DNA of 11,950 nt from Methanobacteriota archaeon (lineage in GTDB: Archaea; Thermoplasmatota; Poseidoniia; Poseidoniales; Thalassarchaeaceae): positions 1 through 11,950 of the forward strand of contig JACNFL010000121.1 in NCBI GenBank assembly GCA_014384685.1, written 5' to 3'. Below are positions 1 through 6,285 of the stretch, one piece after another. Positions within the stretch are counted from its first letter, which is position 1; every line of letters starts with the position of its first letter. Made by a program: the position numbers and the translations under genes. The notes below the pieces were generated by a model. It searched no databases. It worked only from the letters and a program-made list of their open reading frames with translations, and was not told the origin of the DNA.

Positions 1-472
1 TGGTTTTGTCAGTAATAGCTGCTTCGATTTCATCTAAGTCAGGGTGGAAATTTTCTTTGTTGACAGGGACATGGATTGGCTTTAGTTGTAACATTCTGCA
101 TTGAATATCATATGATGGCCATGCAGGTGCTAGTAGAATGACTTCATCGCCCGGCTCACAACAAACCATGAATGTGTAGAGCAGTGCTTGCTTTGCTCCA
201 GGGGTAATGATGACGCTTTCTGTTGTTGCGGGGATACCGTAGCGCTCACGAAGGCGTTCTGCTGAGCATTCACATAGTTCTAGAGAACCTTCTGAGCGAG
301 TGTATTTTGTATTTCCTTCATTGAGAGATTTAATGGCGGCCTCTACAATTGGTTGAGGTGTATCAAATGCCGGTTCACCTACTGTCCAGCGGATTACATC
401 AGGAGGAGGAGCGGACAAAAACGGTTTGATTCCAGCAGGTAAATCGACGAAACGCTCAGCGATGTCAACCAT
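1..472 (-). CDS. PLP-dependent aminotransferase, fold type I (partial, N-terminal part)
   Basis: This is the N-terminal 157 residues of a class I/II aminotransferase, which transfers amino groups through pyridoxal phosphate in the cytoplasm. The C-terminal part, including the PLP lysine, lies beyond the left edge. Visible family marks are VGEPAFDTP (residues 31-39), the tyrosine in NTKYTRSEG (about 54-62), the cofactor-phosphate segment TPGAKQAL (90-97) and the PAWPSY segment (116-121) containing the ring-stacking aromatic region. These place it near the aspartate/aromatic aminotransferase group; the exact substrate cannot be told from this part. The start is the ATG at 472-470. A stop codon lies immediately upstream in frame, and GAGGAG sits 8 bases ahead (481-486). 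No partner gene is visible on this side. The class call is firm; the substrate is unknown. Confidence 0.9.
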   Translation of the reverse strand, partial: MVDIAERFVDLPAGIKPFLSAPPPDVIRWTVGEPAFDTPQPIVEAAIKSLNEGNTKYTRSEGSLELCECSAERLRERYGIPATTESVIITPGAKQALLYTFMVCCEPGDEVILLAPAWPSYDIQCRMLQLKPIHVPVNKENFHPDLDEIEAAITDKT

Positions 473-626
473 TCAATCATCTCCTCAAACCTGACTAGTG
501 TGGCAGGGGGTGCTTTAGCGAGCAAGCGGTCTTGAAAGAACTTGCCGCCACAATTAATCAATGTAACTCGCAAAGCAATTCCTTGCTCGTGTTGAAATAG
601 TATCCCTTTTTCGGCGACAATACGAA

Positions 627-703
627 GCGTCGGTAGCAAAGCCTGGTTACGCGATGGACTGCAAATCCATTTTACAGGGGTTCAAATCCCCTCCGGCGCT
701 CCA
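627..703 (+). tRNA. tRNA-Cys (GCA)
   Basis: The cloverleaf was read by eye. The acceptor strand GCGTCGG (627-633) pairs with CCGGCGC (693-699) with one G-U pair. The anticodon stem ATGGA/TCCAT (654-658/666-670) encloses the loop CTGCAAA with anticodon GCA at 661-663. The T arm is AGGGG-TTCAAAT-CCCCT (676-692). The discriminator base is T (700), the usual identity element of tRNA-Cys, and CCA is encoded (701-703). The D arm (636-652) has only two clear Watson-Crick pairs (G636-C652, C637-G651), which is weak. No intron is seen. No convincing promoter was found upstream. Confidence 0.9.
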
Positions 704-732
704 AATCTGTTTGTTGTAATCGTGATTGATGT

Positions 733-1476
733 TCACTCGCCTTCATCCCACGCGTGAACTTTTTGGTCAGAAATTTGGGATTTTTGTTGGTTTAATTCAT
801 CTCCATCAACCAAGTCTTCATCAGTTACTCGAACCACATTCATTCCCAAAGCAACAATTCCATCCGTTGTCATAGGTTCTTCACGTTCAGGTAAATCGCC
901 AGCAATTCTTGTGAAAAGATGGTATTCACCCACATTACCCACTTGTTGCTTTGCTTTTCGTCGGTCTTTGAACAACATTTTGATGGTTCTCCCTAATCTT
1001 TCCTTAGCCAAACCAAGTTGTACAAATATTGGAAGGTTAGCAGAAGCACTACGCCACAAAAACAGCCGACAAAGTCTCCGTCGTGCTGGCTGAATTCTAA
1101 ATCCGCCTTTTGTCAAACTCGTTGCAAGTGCTGCTGACCGAGTAAAAGAAAAAATCAGCGGAGGAGAATGGTCACCAAGTGCTTGCCCTGATACGATGGG
1201 ATCTTGTGCTGCTCGTTCTAAAGAGAGCCTCACTAACTCGTGAGAAAGCCCAATTCCACGCTTTTCTGGATCAACGATTACAGTACACAATTCCAACGCC
1301 CCCCCACAACGTCGTAATTCACAGTGTGCGGCAGGGCGAAGTTCACCAAATAAAGTGACATGAGCACACTTTTTCAGATATTCTTCCTCTTTTTCTGCAC
1401 TAGATTTGGGTGGCCGTAAATCGGCTTCTTTTCCCAACAATCTCAGCAACCATTCACCGGTGCCTTCTTGTTCCAT
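733..1476 (-). CDS. GNAT-family N-acetyltransferase
   Basis: This 247-residue protein contains a GNAT acetyl-CoA-binding core. The strand LELCTVIVDP (61-70) leads into the pyrophosphate loop EKRGIGLS (71-78), which matches the R/Q-x-x-G-x-G/A signature, followed by the helix HELVRLSLERA. The first 60 residues and the basic middle part (about 155-175, KERLGRTIKMLFKDRRKAK) are not standard GNAT elements. The tail from about residue 180 is acidic and unrecognised, so the protein is longer than a usual 150-180-residue GNAT. It is the last gene of a three-gene minus-strand operon, and its ATG follows directly on the TGA of the preceding GNAT gene, implying coupled translation. AAGGTGAGG precedes the start. 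The acetyl acceptor is unknown. The fold is fairly sure; the role is not. Confidence 0.8.
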   Translation of the reverse strand: MEQEGTGEWLLRLLGKEADLRPPKSSAEKEEEYLKKCAHVTLFGELRPAAHCELRRCGGALELCTVIVDPEKRGIGLSHELVRLSLERAAQDPIVSGQALGDHSPPLIFSFTRSAALATSLTKGGFRIQPARRRLCRLFLWRSASANLPIFVQLGLAKERLGRTIKMLFKDRRKAKQQVGNVGEYHLFTRIAGDLPEREEPMTTDGIVALGMNVVRVTDEDLVDGDELNQQKSQISDQKVHAWDEGE

Positions 1477-2175
1477 TCATCCCTCACCTTCTGTTCTATT
1501 TTGAACTAAAGAATCGGGGCTTAGTGATGCATTCAGAGGTTTCCACATCGAACGGTGTAATCCAATTCCTTCAACCATGTATTCGTCACCAAAACAAGTC
1601 CACTTTTGGGATTCATAAAATGGGATTGCATGCATTCTTGCTTGTAGGAATCCTGTGCATTTACCCCACTGCGTAACTGCTTCACCCTCAAGATTGCTAA
1701 GGACTGTTGCCGCGTATCCTTTTCGCTGATGGTTTTCAAGGGTCCCCATCTGTCGAATCTGCACTGCTGGGCGCAGTGATTCAGGGGTAGGGAAATCGTT
1801 ACCAGACACATCACTGAACCCATGAGATCCTAATGGTGGGAAATCAGGGCAATGGGCTGCGTTTTCATCGACTGTGTCGGCACAAGCACCAGTTGAATCT
1901 GCAGGAATTAAATGGATTCTACCAACTGCAACGAACATCATATCTTCTTCTGGTTCAACTCGGTCCATTTCAATCCAGGCGTGAATGGCCTCATCATCAT
2001 CGGGGAGTTTTGCGGCACTTGGTGGGAATCCCAACGGTTCTCTTAGAATTTGATAACGCGCCTCAAAATAAGCAGCAGAAAGATTGGCACCGGGGCCACT
2101 TGAGTGAACACTTGGCGGTGCCATGAATTGGTGAGAATACCTATCACACATCATTCTGACCCATAAAAGAATCAT
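1477..2175 (-). CDS. GNAT-family N-acetyltransferase, ElaA/YjcF-like
   Basis: This 232-residue protein shows the marks of the YjcF/ElaA-type GNAT group. YFEARYQILREPLG (36-49) matches the N-terminal Y-x-x-R-x-x-[IV]-L-R-x-P-L-G pattern. VGRIHLI (84-90) is the central strand, and MGTLENHQRKGYAATVL (143-159) carries the acetyl-CoA loop in the variant form R-K-G-Y-A. ARMHAIPFYE (179-188) and EGIGLHRSMWK (202-212) are the typical C-terminal pieces. An insertion of about 45 residues, rich in Asp and Pro, sits between about 92 and 137. The start ATG overlaps the TGA of the upstream YbjN gene (ATGA). Internal Met codons at residues 8, 9 and 18 are possible alternative starts, since the GNAT homology begins near 36. 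The substrate is unknown. Confidence 0.85.
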   Translation of the reverse strand: MILLWVRMMCDRYSHQFMAPPSVHSSGPGANLSAAYFEARYQILREPLGFPPSAAKLPDDDEAIHAWIEMDRVEPEEDMMFVAVGRIHLIPADSTGACADTVDENAAHCPDFPPLGSHGFSDVSGNDFPTPESLRPAVQIRQMGTLENHQRKGYAATVLSNLEGEAVTQWGKCTGFLQARMHAIPFYESQKWTCFGDEYMVEGIGLHRSMWKPLNASLSPDSLVQNRTEGEG

Positions 2176-2648
2176 TCAGATTCGTCGCCAGCAGCAATCG
2201 CTGCAGCAACTTCAGCACTCACATTATCATCTTTCATCAAGGCAACTAGGGCGCCATGATAGCGTTCCATTGTACCAAGATTGGTGTAAAGTGAATTACG
2301 AATTAATTCGAATGAAGGCGAGACTTCAACAAGGTCAAGAGCGGTTCTAAACATCACTTCACCTTCATCAATATCCATTTCAAAAGCGCCATAAACCGTT
2401 CGATTGTTTAGATTATTCAGTAATAGGCACATTTCATTACGGCGGTGTTTTGGGGTTGTTGACTCGGTCACATGAGAATAGAAAATGATCTGGTCCAACT
2501 CCTCACGCACGAGGGTTAGTAACTCCCATTCTTGTTTCTCACTTGAGAATAAGGCGCGTAACACTCCGTCATTTTTGAATGACTCAAAATTCCAACCATC
2601 TTCTTCAAGGAAACTGTTGACTGTAGAAAAAAGTGACGTCATCGGCAT
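2172..2648 (-). CDS. YbjN-domain protein
   Basis: This 158-residue soluble protein has the YbjN pattern, a fold similar to type III secretion chaperones: an N-terminal helix followed by W-x-[FY] (W19, F21), a central LNNLNNRTVYGAFEMD segment (about 76-91) and the strand EGEVMFRTALDL (about 95-106). Helices then lead to an acidic C-terminus. YbjN-family proteins have been linked to regulation and stress, but no biochemical activity is generally assigned. It is the first gene of the operon with the two GNAT genes and overlaps the next by ATGA. The start could be the ATG at 2648 or two codons later at 2642. GGGGTG (2651-2656) lies only 2 bases before the first but 8 before the second, so the second has better ribosome-site spacing. 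A TATA box lies just upstream. Confidence 0.75.
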   Translation of the reverse strand: MPMTSLFSTVNSFLEEDGWNFESFKNDGVLRALFSSEKQEWELLTLVREELDQIIFYSHVTESTTPKHRRNEMCLLLNNLNNRTVYGAFEMDIDEGEVMFRTALDLVEVSPSFELIRNSLYTNLGTMERYHGALVALMKDDNVSAEVAAAIAAGDESE

Positions 2649-2678
2649 ACACCCCTGTGGTTGAGGCTACCGCAGTTT

Positions 2679-2688
2679 CTTTTTATAA
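2679..2688 (-). promoter_or_regulatory. TATA box of the YbjN-GNAT-GNAT operon
   Basis: On the minus strand this reads TTATAAAAAG, a near-ideal archaeal box A. It is centred about 35 bases before the ATG at 2648, which would place transcription start near 2658 and give a leader of about 10 bases. The A-rich stretch upstream (2690-2725 on the minus strand) fits a promoter region. No experimental support is available. Confidence 0.5.
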
Positions 2689-2742
2689 CCCGGTGTTTTT
2701 ATTTTTGTCAGTTTTTTTGTTAATAATGCCTGTAATTGTAAC

Positions 2743-3885
2743 TCATGCAGGGATTGGTGCTCCATGCATGAAGTGTTCTCTCCATTTTTTGAGTGAATGT
2801 TTATCATATTCTGAACAAAGAATGGATAAGCGTCTTGACTCTGAGCGCACTCTTCGCTTTAATCTGCCATCCATACCACAGACAGCACCAAAAATCCGAA
2901 GAGGAATTCTTCGTTCATCTTCATTCATTGTGGCAACAATCTCTCCGAAACTGCCATTGATGTTTTCAAAAACATCTTCATTTCCATGATAACTACCAGC
3001 AAACATTCTTTCAACAAATAATTTGATGTTCGGATGAAAATCAGCCACACCAGTTACTTGCGATTTAATCGCAAGAAGGGTGGCTTTTTGTTGCATTTCT
3101 GTCAAATTATCAAAACCGTTTGGAAGCAAATCATTTTCCAAATCATCAACTAAAAGAGGAAAAGTTGTACGAATTCTAATTTCTTTCATGACTCTTCTGA
3201 CTGCAATAAAATTCCATAAAGCGAATACAGGAATTGACGCCGTTTCAATTACCGCACGTGATGCAGTTCTCCCACCCAATCTCACGAGAAGGCGTCGATA
3301 AAGTGATTTGAGTATAATTCTAGAGATTGCAACCTTTGATTTATGTGCTGCCATACTAAAAATTAAAATTATTTTATTCACGTGCTCCCGAGGGTTAATT
3401 CCGTACAAAGGGGAATGTGAATTTGGTGCTTTAAGACCTGCATACATTAGGGAAAGAATCAGTTCATCGGTGATATCATCTTCATCGATGATAGCTGGGC
3501 GAAGCCCAGAAATAAGAGCTATTTTTCTAGCGGTTTGAATCGTATCAGCATATATGAAAACCAATTCAATCATGGTAAGAATTATTCCCGAACCGATGGT
3601 AATAGTGAAGTAGAGTGCTGTGGCTTTTAGGTCTGCAGTTAGGTTATTTGGCTCCAAAGATCTAGCTAGATATGTTATCCATACAATACCAATTCCGCAT
3701 AGAACGCCATATATTCCAGCGCGTATGCAAATCAATTTCTCTTCTCGTTTAATTAACCGCAGTCTTTCATTGAACGGGGTGTCGCTATCAACTAATTCCT
3801 CATCATTATCTGATAACAAGTAACCAAGGACTCTGGCTGGGATTCGGCCGATTTCTTCAAATGTCTGAAGTGCCGAATCAGGCAT
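2743..3885 (-). CDS. Integral membrane protein of unknown function (LBF_2804/EcsC-like)
   Basis: This 380-residue protein has a charged N-terminal cytosolic stretch (1-50), two clear transmembrane helices (about 51-73 and 89-113), and a third weaker hydrophobic stretch at about 215-230. The segment from about 203 to 240, with RLGGRTASRA, PVFALWNFIA and VRRVMKEIRIR, recalls the LBF_2804 family and, more distantly, EcsC proteins. That resemblance is from memory only. The C-terminal part (about 260-375) looks helical. It contains GMDGRLKRRVRSESRRL, which is similar in shape to the DGxL...E...L motif of TerB-like domains. The ATG at 3885 is preceded by GGAGAT only 2 bases away, and a stronger ribosome site sits further upstream. 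The gene diverges from the ThiF-JAMM operon. Function is unknown. Confidence 0.8.
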   Translation of the reverse strand: MPDSALQTFEEIGRIPARVLGYLLSDNDEELVDSDTPFNERLRLIKREEKLICIRAGIYGVLCGIGIVWITYLARSLEPNNLTADLKATALYFTITIGSGIILTMIELVFIYADTIQTARKIALISGLRPAIIDEDDITDELILSLMYAGLKAPNSHSPLYGINPREHVNKIILIFSMAAHKSKVAISRIILKSLYRRLLVRLGGRTASRAVIETASIPVFALWNFIAVRRVMKEIRIRTTFPLLVDDLENDLLPNGFDNLTEMQQKATLLAIKSQVTGVADFHPNIKLFVERMFAGSYHGNEDVFENINGSFGEIVATMNEDERRIPLRIFGAVCGMDGRLKRRVRSESRRLSILCSEYDKHSLKKWREHFMHGAPIPA

Positions 3886-3960
3886 ACATCTCCGAGAGTC
3901 AATTTCCCTTTCATAGATTACCCTAATTCACCTCCTAATCATGATTTTGTTTACATCGTT

Positions 3961-3968
3961 AATATATT
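3961..3968. promoter_or_regulatory. Palindromic TATA element between divergent genes
   Basis: AATATATT is a perfect palindrome in the 120-base spacer between the membrane protein gene (minus) and the ThiF-like gene (plus). Rightward it predicts transcription start near 3990, just before the ribosome site GGAGAG (3992-3997) and the ATG at 4006. Leftward it predicts a start near 3938, next to a Shine-Dalgarno-like TAGGAGGTG on the minus strand (3937-3929). A single box could serve both directions. This is an inference from position and composition. Confidence 0.45.
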
Positions 3969-4005
3969 GTCAAGAAATTGAAAAGAATAGTGGAGAGATG
4001 ATATC

Positions 4006-4680
4006 ATGATTAGAGTACTAGTTATAGGCGCAGGAGGCATTGGGAGCCAACTGCTTGAATTGCTTATTCCCGCATTAACTGCAGGAGACATAGCGAGAAG
4101 AATGGGTGGGGTTCAAATCCACTTAATGGATGATGATAGAGTTGAGGTCGGCAATCTTGCACACCAAAGACACGACCCAAGGATGGTTGGTCGCCTCAAA
4201 GTCAACTCATCTGCAGAGCGATTAGCGCCATTCCTATCCTCTGCATTGACGCTGAAACCGATTGGTGAGAAATTACAGAGAGTGTCACAACTTGATGGTT
4301 ATGATGTAGTAGTGGTTGCTGTTGACAGACCAGCAGCGAGAGCACTTGTTCACAACAAATCGGAGCGTTGGCTAGATTTGAGATGTGGTGGAGACGGAAT
4401 GATTGCTCTTGACCATCAGAGTGATTCCAACCTAGTTGAGGCTATGACTCCTCTTGACCAAGCCCCTGCTTCTTGTCAGATACCTGGTTCAATCAAGGCT
4501 GGAAATGTACAGATGGGCTATGCACTTGCTGCAGCTCATGGTGCTCAATGGTTGGTTCAGAATCTTCGCGAACTTAGTGGCATGCCTTTCCGCCCAACAC
4601 CTGCTCGCATGTATTCTCTAACGTTCGGAGAGTTAGAATTTCCAGAAGTTCCTGAACTGATTGCTGGAGGTGATGAGTAA
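4006..4680 (+). CDS. E1/ThiF-like adenylyltransferase
   Basis: This 224-residue Rossmann protein belongs to the E1/MoeB/ThiF superfamily, which activates the C-terminus of a ubiquitin-like or sulfur-carrier protein with ATP. Visible sites are the nucleotide loop GAGGIGS (8-14), DDDRVEVGNLAHQ (42-54, equivalent to D-x-D-x-V-x-x-x-N-L-x-R-Q with His53 replacing the usual Arg), Lys65 in GRLKV, and Asp107 after the strand VVVVAV, which matches the Mg-ATP aspartate. The paired CxxC zinc motifs of MoeB/ThiF are absent. Cys157 in PASCQIPG is a candidate thioester or structural cysteine. It is shorter than typical MoeB (about 250 residues). It is the first gene of an operon, and its TAA shares a base with the ATG of the downstream JAMM gene, so the two very likely act together. 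Confidence 0.88.
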   Translation: MIRVLVIGAGGIGSQLLELLIPALTAGDIARRMGGVQIHLMDDDRVEVGNLAHQRHDPRMVGRLKVNSSAERLAPFLSSALTLKPIGEKLQRVSQLDGYDVVVVAVDRPAARALVHNKSERWLDLRCGGDGMIALDHQSDSNLVEAMTPLDQAPASCQIPGSIKAGNVQMGYALAAAHGAQWLVQNLRELSGMPFRPTPARMYSLTFGELEFPEVPELIAGGDE

Positions 4681-5213
4681 TGTCAGAGGCAAAGCCACCG
4701 GTAACACCGGTATTACATCCACTTGACGCCGTGAATGCAGCTCTTGAGAGAGGTGATGTATGGTGCGACGAGGTAAGAGAAACGATGGCCTATTTGGGTA
4801 TCAATAATTTATGGCCACGGTTCTATTCTATCAGTGAAACAGTTGGTATGGAAGTCAGCATGTTGATTGATGCTGTAGGTAATTGTTACATTGATTGGGG
4901 GACTATTTCACGAGTGGGACTAAATCCACCCAAAGGCGCGATAATCCCATTCCAAATATGGACACACACCCATCCAAGAGGTGACTCATACTGGAGTTTG
5001 ACTGACCGCCAAACATTGGCTGTAGCAAGTGCGGCTAGAATTATCCGCAAGGCCATAGTTCTTGGTCGTAATCAGATGAAAGTGTCAGTATGGGGTGAAC
5101 AACCTGCTGCTGAACCACTTGCGGATAGCGGACCTCTAATCCATTGGAGTGACGAACCAACCCAACACGTTGAGATGGGAATTTCACCCTGGACTTCGGA
5201 GGTGAACGCTTGA
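4680..5213 (+). CDS. JAMM/JAB (Mov34-MPN) metalloprotease
   Basis: This 177-residue protein carries a complete JAMM zinc signature: HTHP (96-99), six residues, then SLTD (106-109), i.e. H-x-H-P-x6-S-x-x-D. Glu58 in VGMEVSML, about 38 residues upstream, is the likely catalytic glutamate. Such enzymes cleave isopeptide or peptide bonds after the Gly-Gly end of ubiquitin-like proteins; archaeal examples remove SAMPs. About 45 residues N-terminal to the core and a polar C-terminal tail are family-specific. Its ATG overlaps the upstream TAA (TAATG), with the strong ribosome site GGAGGTGAT five bases before it (4666-4674). Pairing with an E1-like gene points to a conjugation/deconjugation or carrier-processing pathway. 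The actual substrate is not visible here. Confidence 0.88.
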   Translation: MSEAKPPVTPVLHPLDAVNAALERGDVWCDEVRETMAYLGINNLWPRFYSISETVGMEVSMLIDAVGNCYIDWGTISRVGLNPPKGAIIPFQIWTHTHPRGDSYWSLTDRQTLAVASAARIIRKAIVLGRNQMKVSVWGEQPAAEPLADSGPLIHWSDEPTQHVEMGISPWTSEVNA

Positions 5214-5452
5214 GTCGTTTCGTAAGGCCCCCTGAAGATGATGAGGAGAAACGCCGCGTAGAGCATGCGATTGCCACTGGAGCGGGCATCAGCATTGCTC
5301 AATTTGCTGAACGAATAGTTGGTGAACCTGTTGACGAAGAATTCATCGAAGTTATCAAATCAAGACTTGAACGGGCAGGAACAGTCGGTGAGTCTTTTGA
5401 TATTGAGTCAGAAATAGAGATTTTGTGGAAATGGCGCAAAGAAATGGCTTAA
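5210..5452 (+). CDS. Small acidic helical protein linked to the E1-JAMM operon
   Basis: This 80-residue protein is of no recognised family. It begins with TTG at 5210, which overlaps the TGA of the JAMM gene (TTGA). GGAGGTGA (5198-5205) stands four bases before it, which supports this unusual start. The sequence looks mostly helical and charged, from an acidic EDDEEKRR segment (about 9-16) through repeated amphipathic stretches to WKWRKEMA at the end. It is not a standard ubiquitin-like modifier, because there is no C-terminal Gly-Gly and no obvious beta-grasp pattern. It may be an adaptor, substrate or regulator of the two preceding enzymes; this is inferred only from coupling. Confidence 0.7.
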   Translation: MSRFVRPPEDDEEKRRVEHAIATGAGISIAQFAERIVGEPVDEEFIEVIKSRLERAGTVGESFDIESEIEILWKWRKEMA

Positions 5453-5519
5453 TACCGGATTAGAACTAACATGAAGCATTCATGTGCATTACACACTATC
5501 TTTCAAATAGTGCCGGGTA
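5453..5519 (+). other. Structured intergenic spacer, possible three-way junction RNA
   Basis: Directly after the stop codon of the small protein, TACCGG (5453-5458) can pair with CCGGGTA (5513-5519) with one bulged G. Two hairpins lie inside: ACATGAA-GCA-TTCATGT (5469-5485, 7 perfect pairs) and CACTAT-CTTTCAA-ATAGTG (5494-5512, 6 perfect pairs). No T-run follows, so it is not a simple intrinsic terminator. It could be a transcript end, a processing site or a regulator binding region. Alternatively the inverted repeats could act as DNA operators near the downstream promoter. Confidence 0.4.
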
Positions 5520-5524
5520 ATATC

Positions 5525-5532
5525 ATAATATA
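5525..5532 (+). promoter_or_regulatory. TATA box of the 238-residue protein gene
   Basis: ATAATATA is centred about 22 bases before the ATG at 5550. Initiation about 25 bases downstream would give an almost leaderless transcript, although GGTGAT (5541-5546) could also serve as a weak ribosome site. The preceding inverted repeats may overlap promoter function. Confidence 0.4.
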
Positions 5533-5549
5533 CCCTTAATGGTGATTGC

Positions 5550-6266
5550 ATGACTAATAGTGAGCAGATATCAAAACAGGATTCGCTAGAAAAAAAGAGA
5601 ATCCAAAGGCTCACAGAAGCATTCTCAATTTGGGCTAAGGAGGACCCTGACTCATTTCGTCAGGTCGCGCCCGATTTACTTCGCCAAGGCGTTAATAGAG
5701 CCACAGGTCATGATCCAAAAGCAAGTCGAAGGTTAGAATATTGGCTTCTTGATGAATGGAAGAGTGAACGATTTGAAGGACTTCTTGAATTTCAATCCAC
5801 GGAAAAATTAGACTTAACATTATGCGAGACATTCAACATTAATCGTTTCAAAGGAACTAACAAATCCTGGCTTGAAACACTTTCAGATAAATTTGCAGCC
5901 GGTTCAGATGAACATTCTGGAGATTTTAGGAGATGGGATCGTCATGTACGTGACCAATTCATCATTATAGGAATGATTGTTCAAGAAGAAGATGGTGTTA
6001 CTCAAGGAGATTTAGCACGTAATTTAGGAATTAAATTTGAAGATGAAGCAAGTCGGCTATACGCTGCAAATGTTGTCAGGGCGGCTAAGATAGCAATTAC
6101 GAGAATGGCAATTAGTGCTGGTCTTGATGATGGAATCTTTAGCAAGGCGACAGGTCATGGACTTCATCGCCAGCATTCATTCAAATCAAACCAACTTCGT
6201 GAGTTAACACTACGTTGGATTAATTGCCACCCTGCAAGAGTCCTTGTGCCTCAAATTCCCGAATAA
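5550..6266 (+). CDS. Protein of unknown function with a possible helix-turn-helix
   Basis: No family is recognised for this 238-residue protein. The sequence is soluble, mixed-charge and probably mostly helical. The stretch GVTQGDLARNLGIKFEDEA (about 149-167) looks like a helix-turn-helix: a turn followed by QGDLARNLGI, as in DNA-binding winged-helix domains. A basic helical segment (about 168-188) and a conserved-looking RWINCHPARV near the C-terminus follow. The N-terminal half has aromatic-rich helices (RRLEYWLLDEW, 60-70). No signal peptide or membrane segment is seen. It lies on the same strand as the E1-JAMM operon but has its own promoter-like sequence. It ends 19 bases before the convergent end of nrdJ. 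A DNA- or RNA-binding role is a guess. Confidence 0.75.
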   Translation: MTNSEQISKQDSLEKKRIQRLTEAFSIWAKEDPDSFRQVAPDLLRQGVNRATGHDPKASRRLEYWLLDEWKSERFEGLLEFQSTEKLDLTLCETFNINRFKGTNKSWLETLSDKFAAGSDEHSGDFRRWDRHVRDQFIIIGMIVQEEDGVTQGDLARNLGIKFEDEASRLYAANVVRAAKIAITRMAISAGLDDGIFSKATGHGLHRQHSFKSNQLRELTLRWINCHPARVLVPQIPE

Positions 6267-6285
6267 TAAGCGCAGGCAATGTTCT

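Noticed and set aside
394..639. Minus-strand open frame of 81 codons upstream of the aminotransferase
   Set aside because: Its first Met lies inside the tRNA-Cys gene and its end overlaps the aminotransferase in another frame. No ribosome site or family resemblance was seen.
2690..2730. T-rich runs resembling a terminator on the plus strand
   Set aside because: No plus-strand gene ends here. On the minus strand the stretch is A-rich and lies upstream of a TATA box, so it fits promoter composition better.
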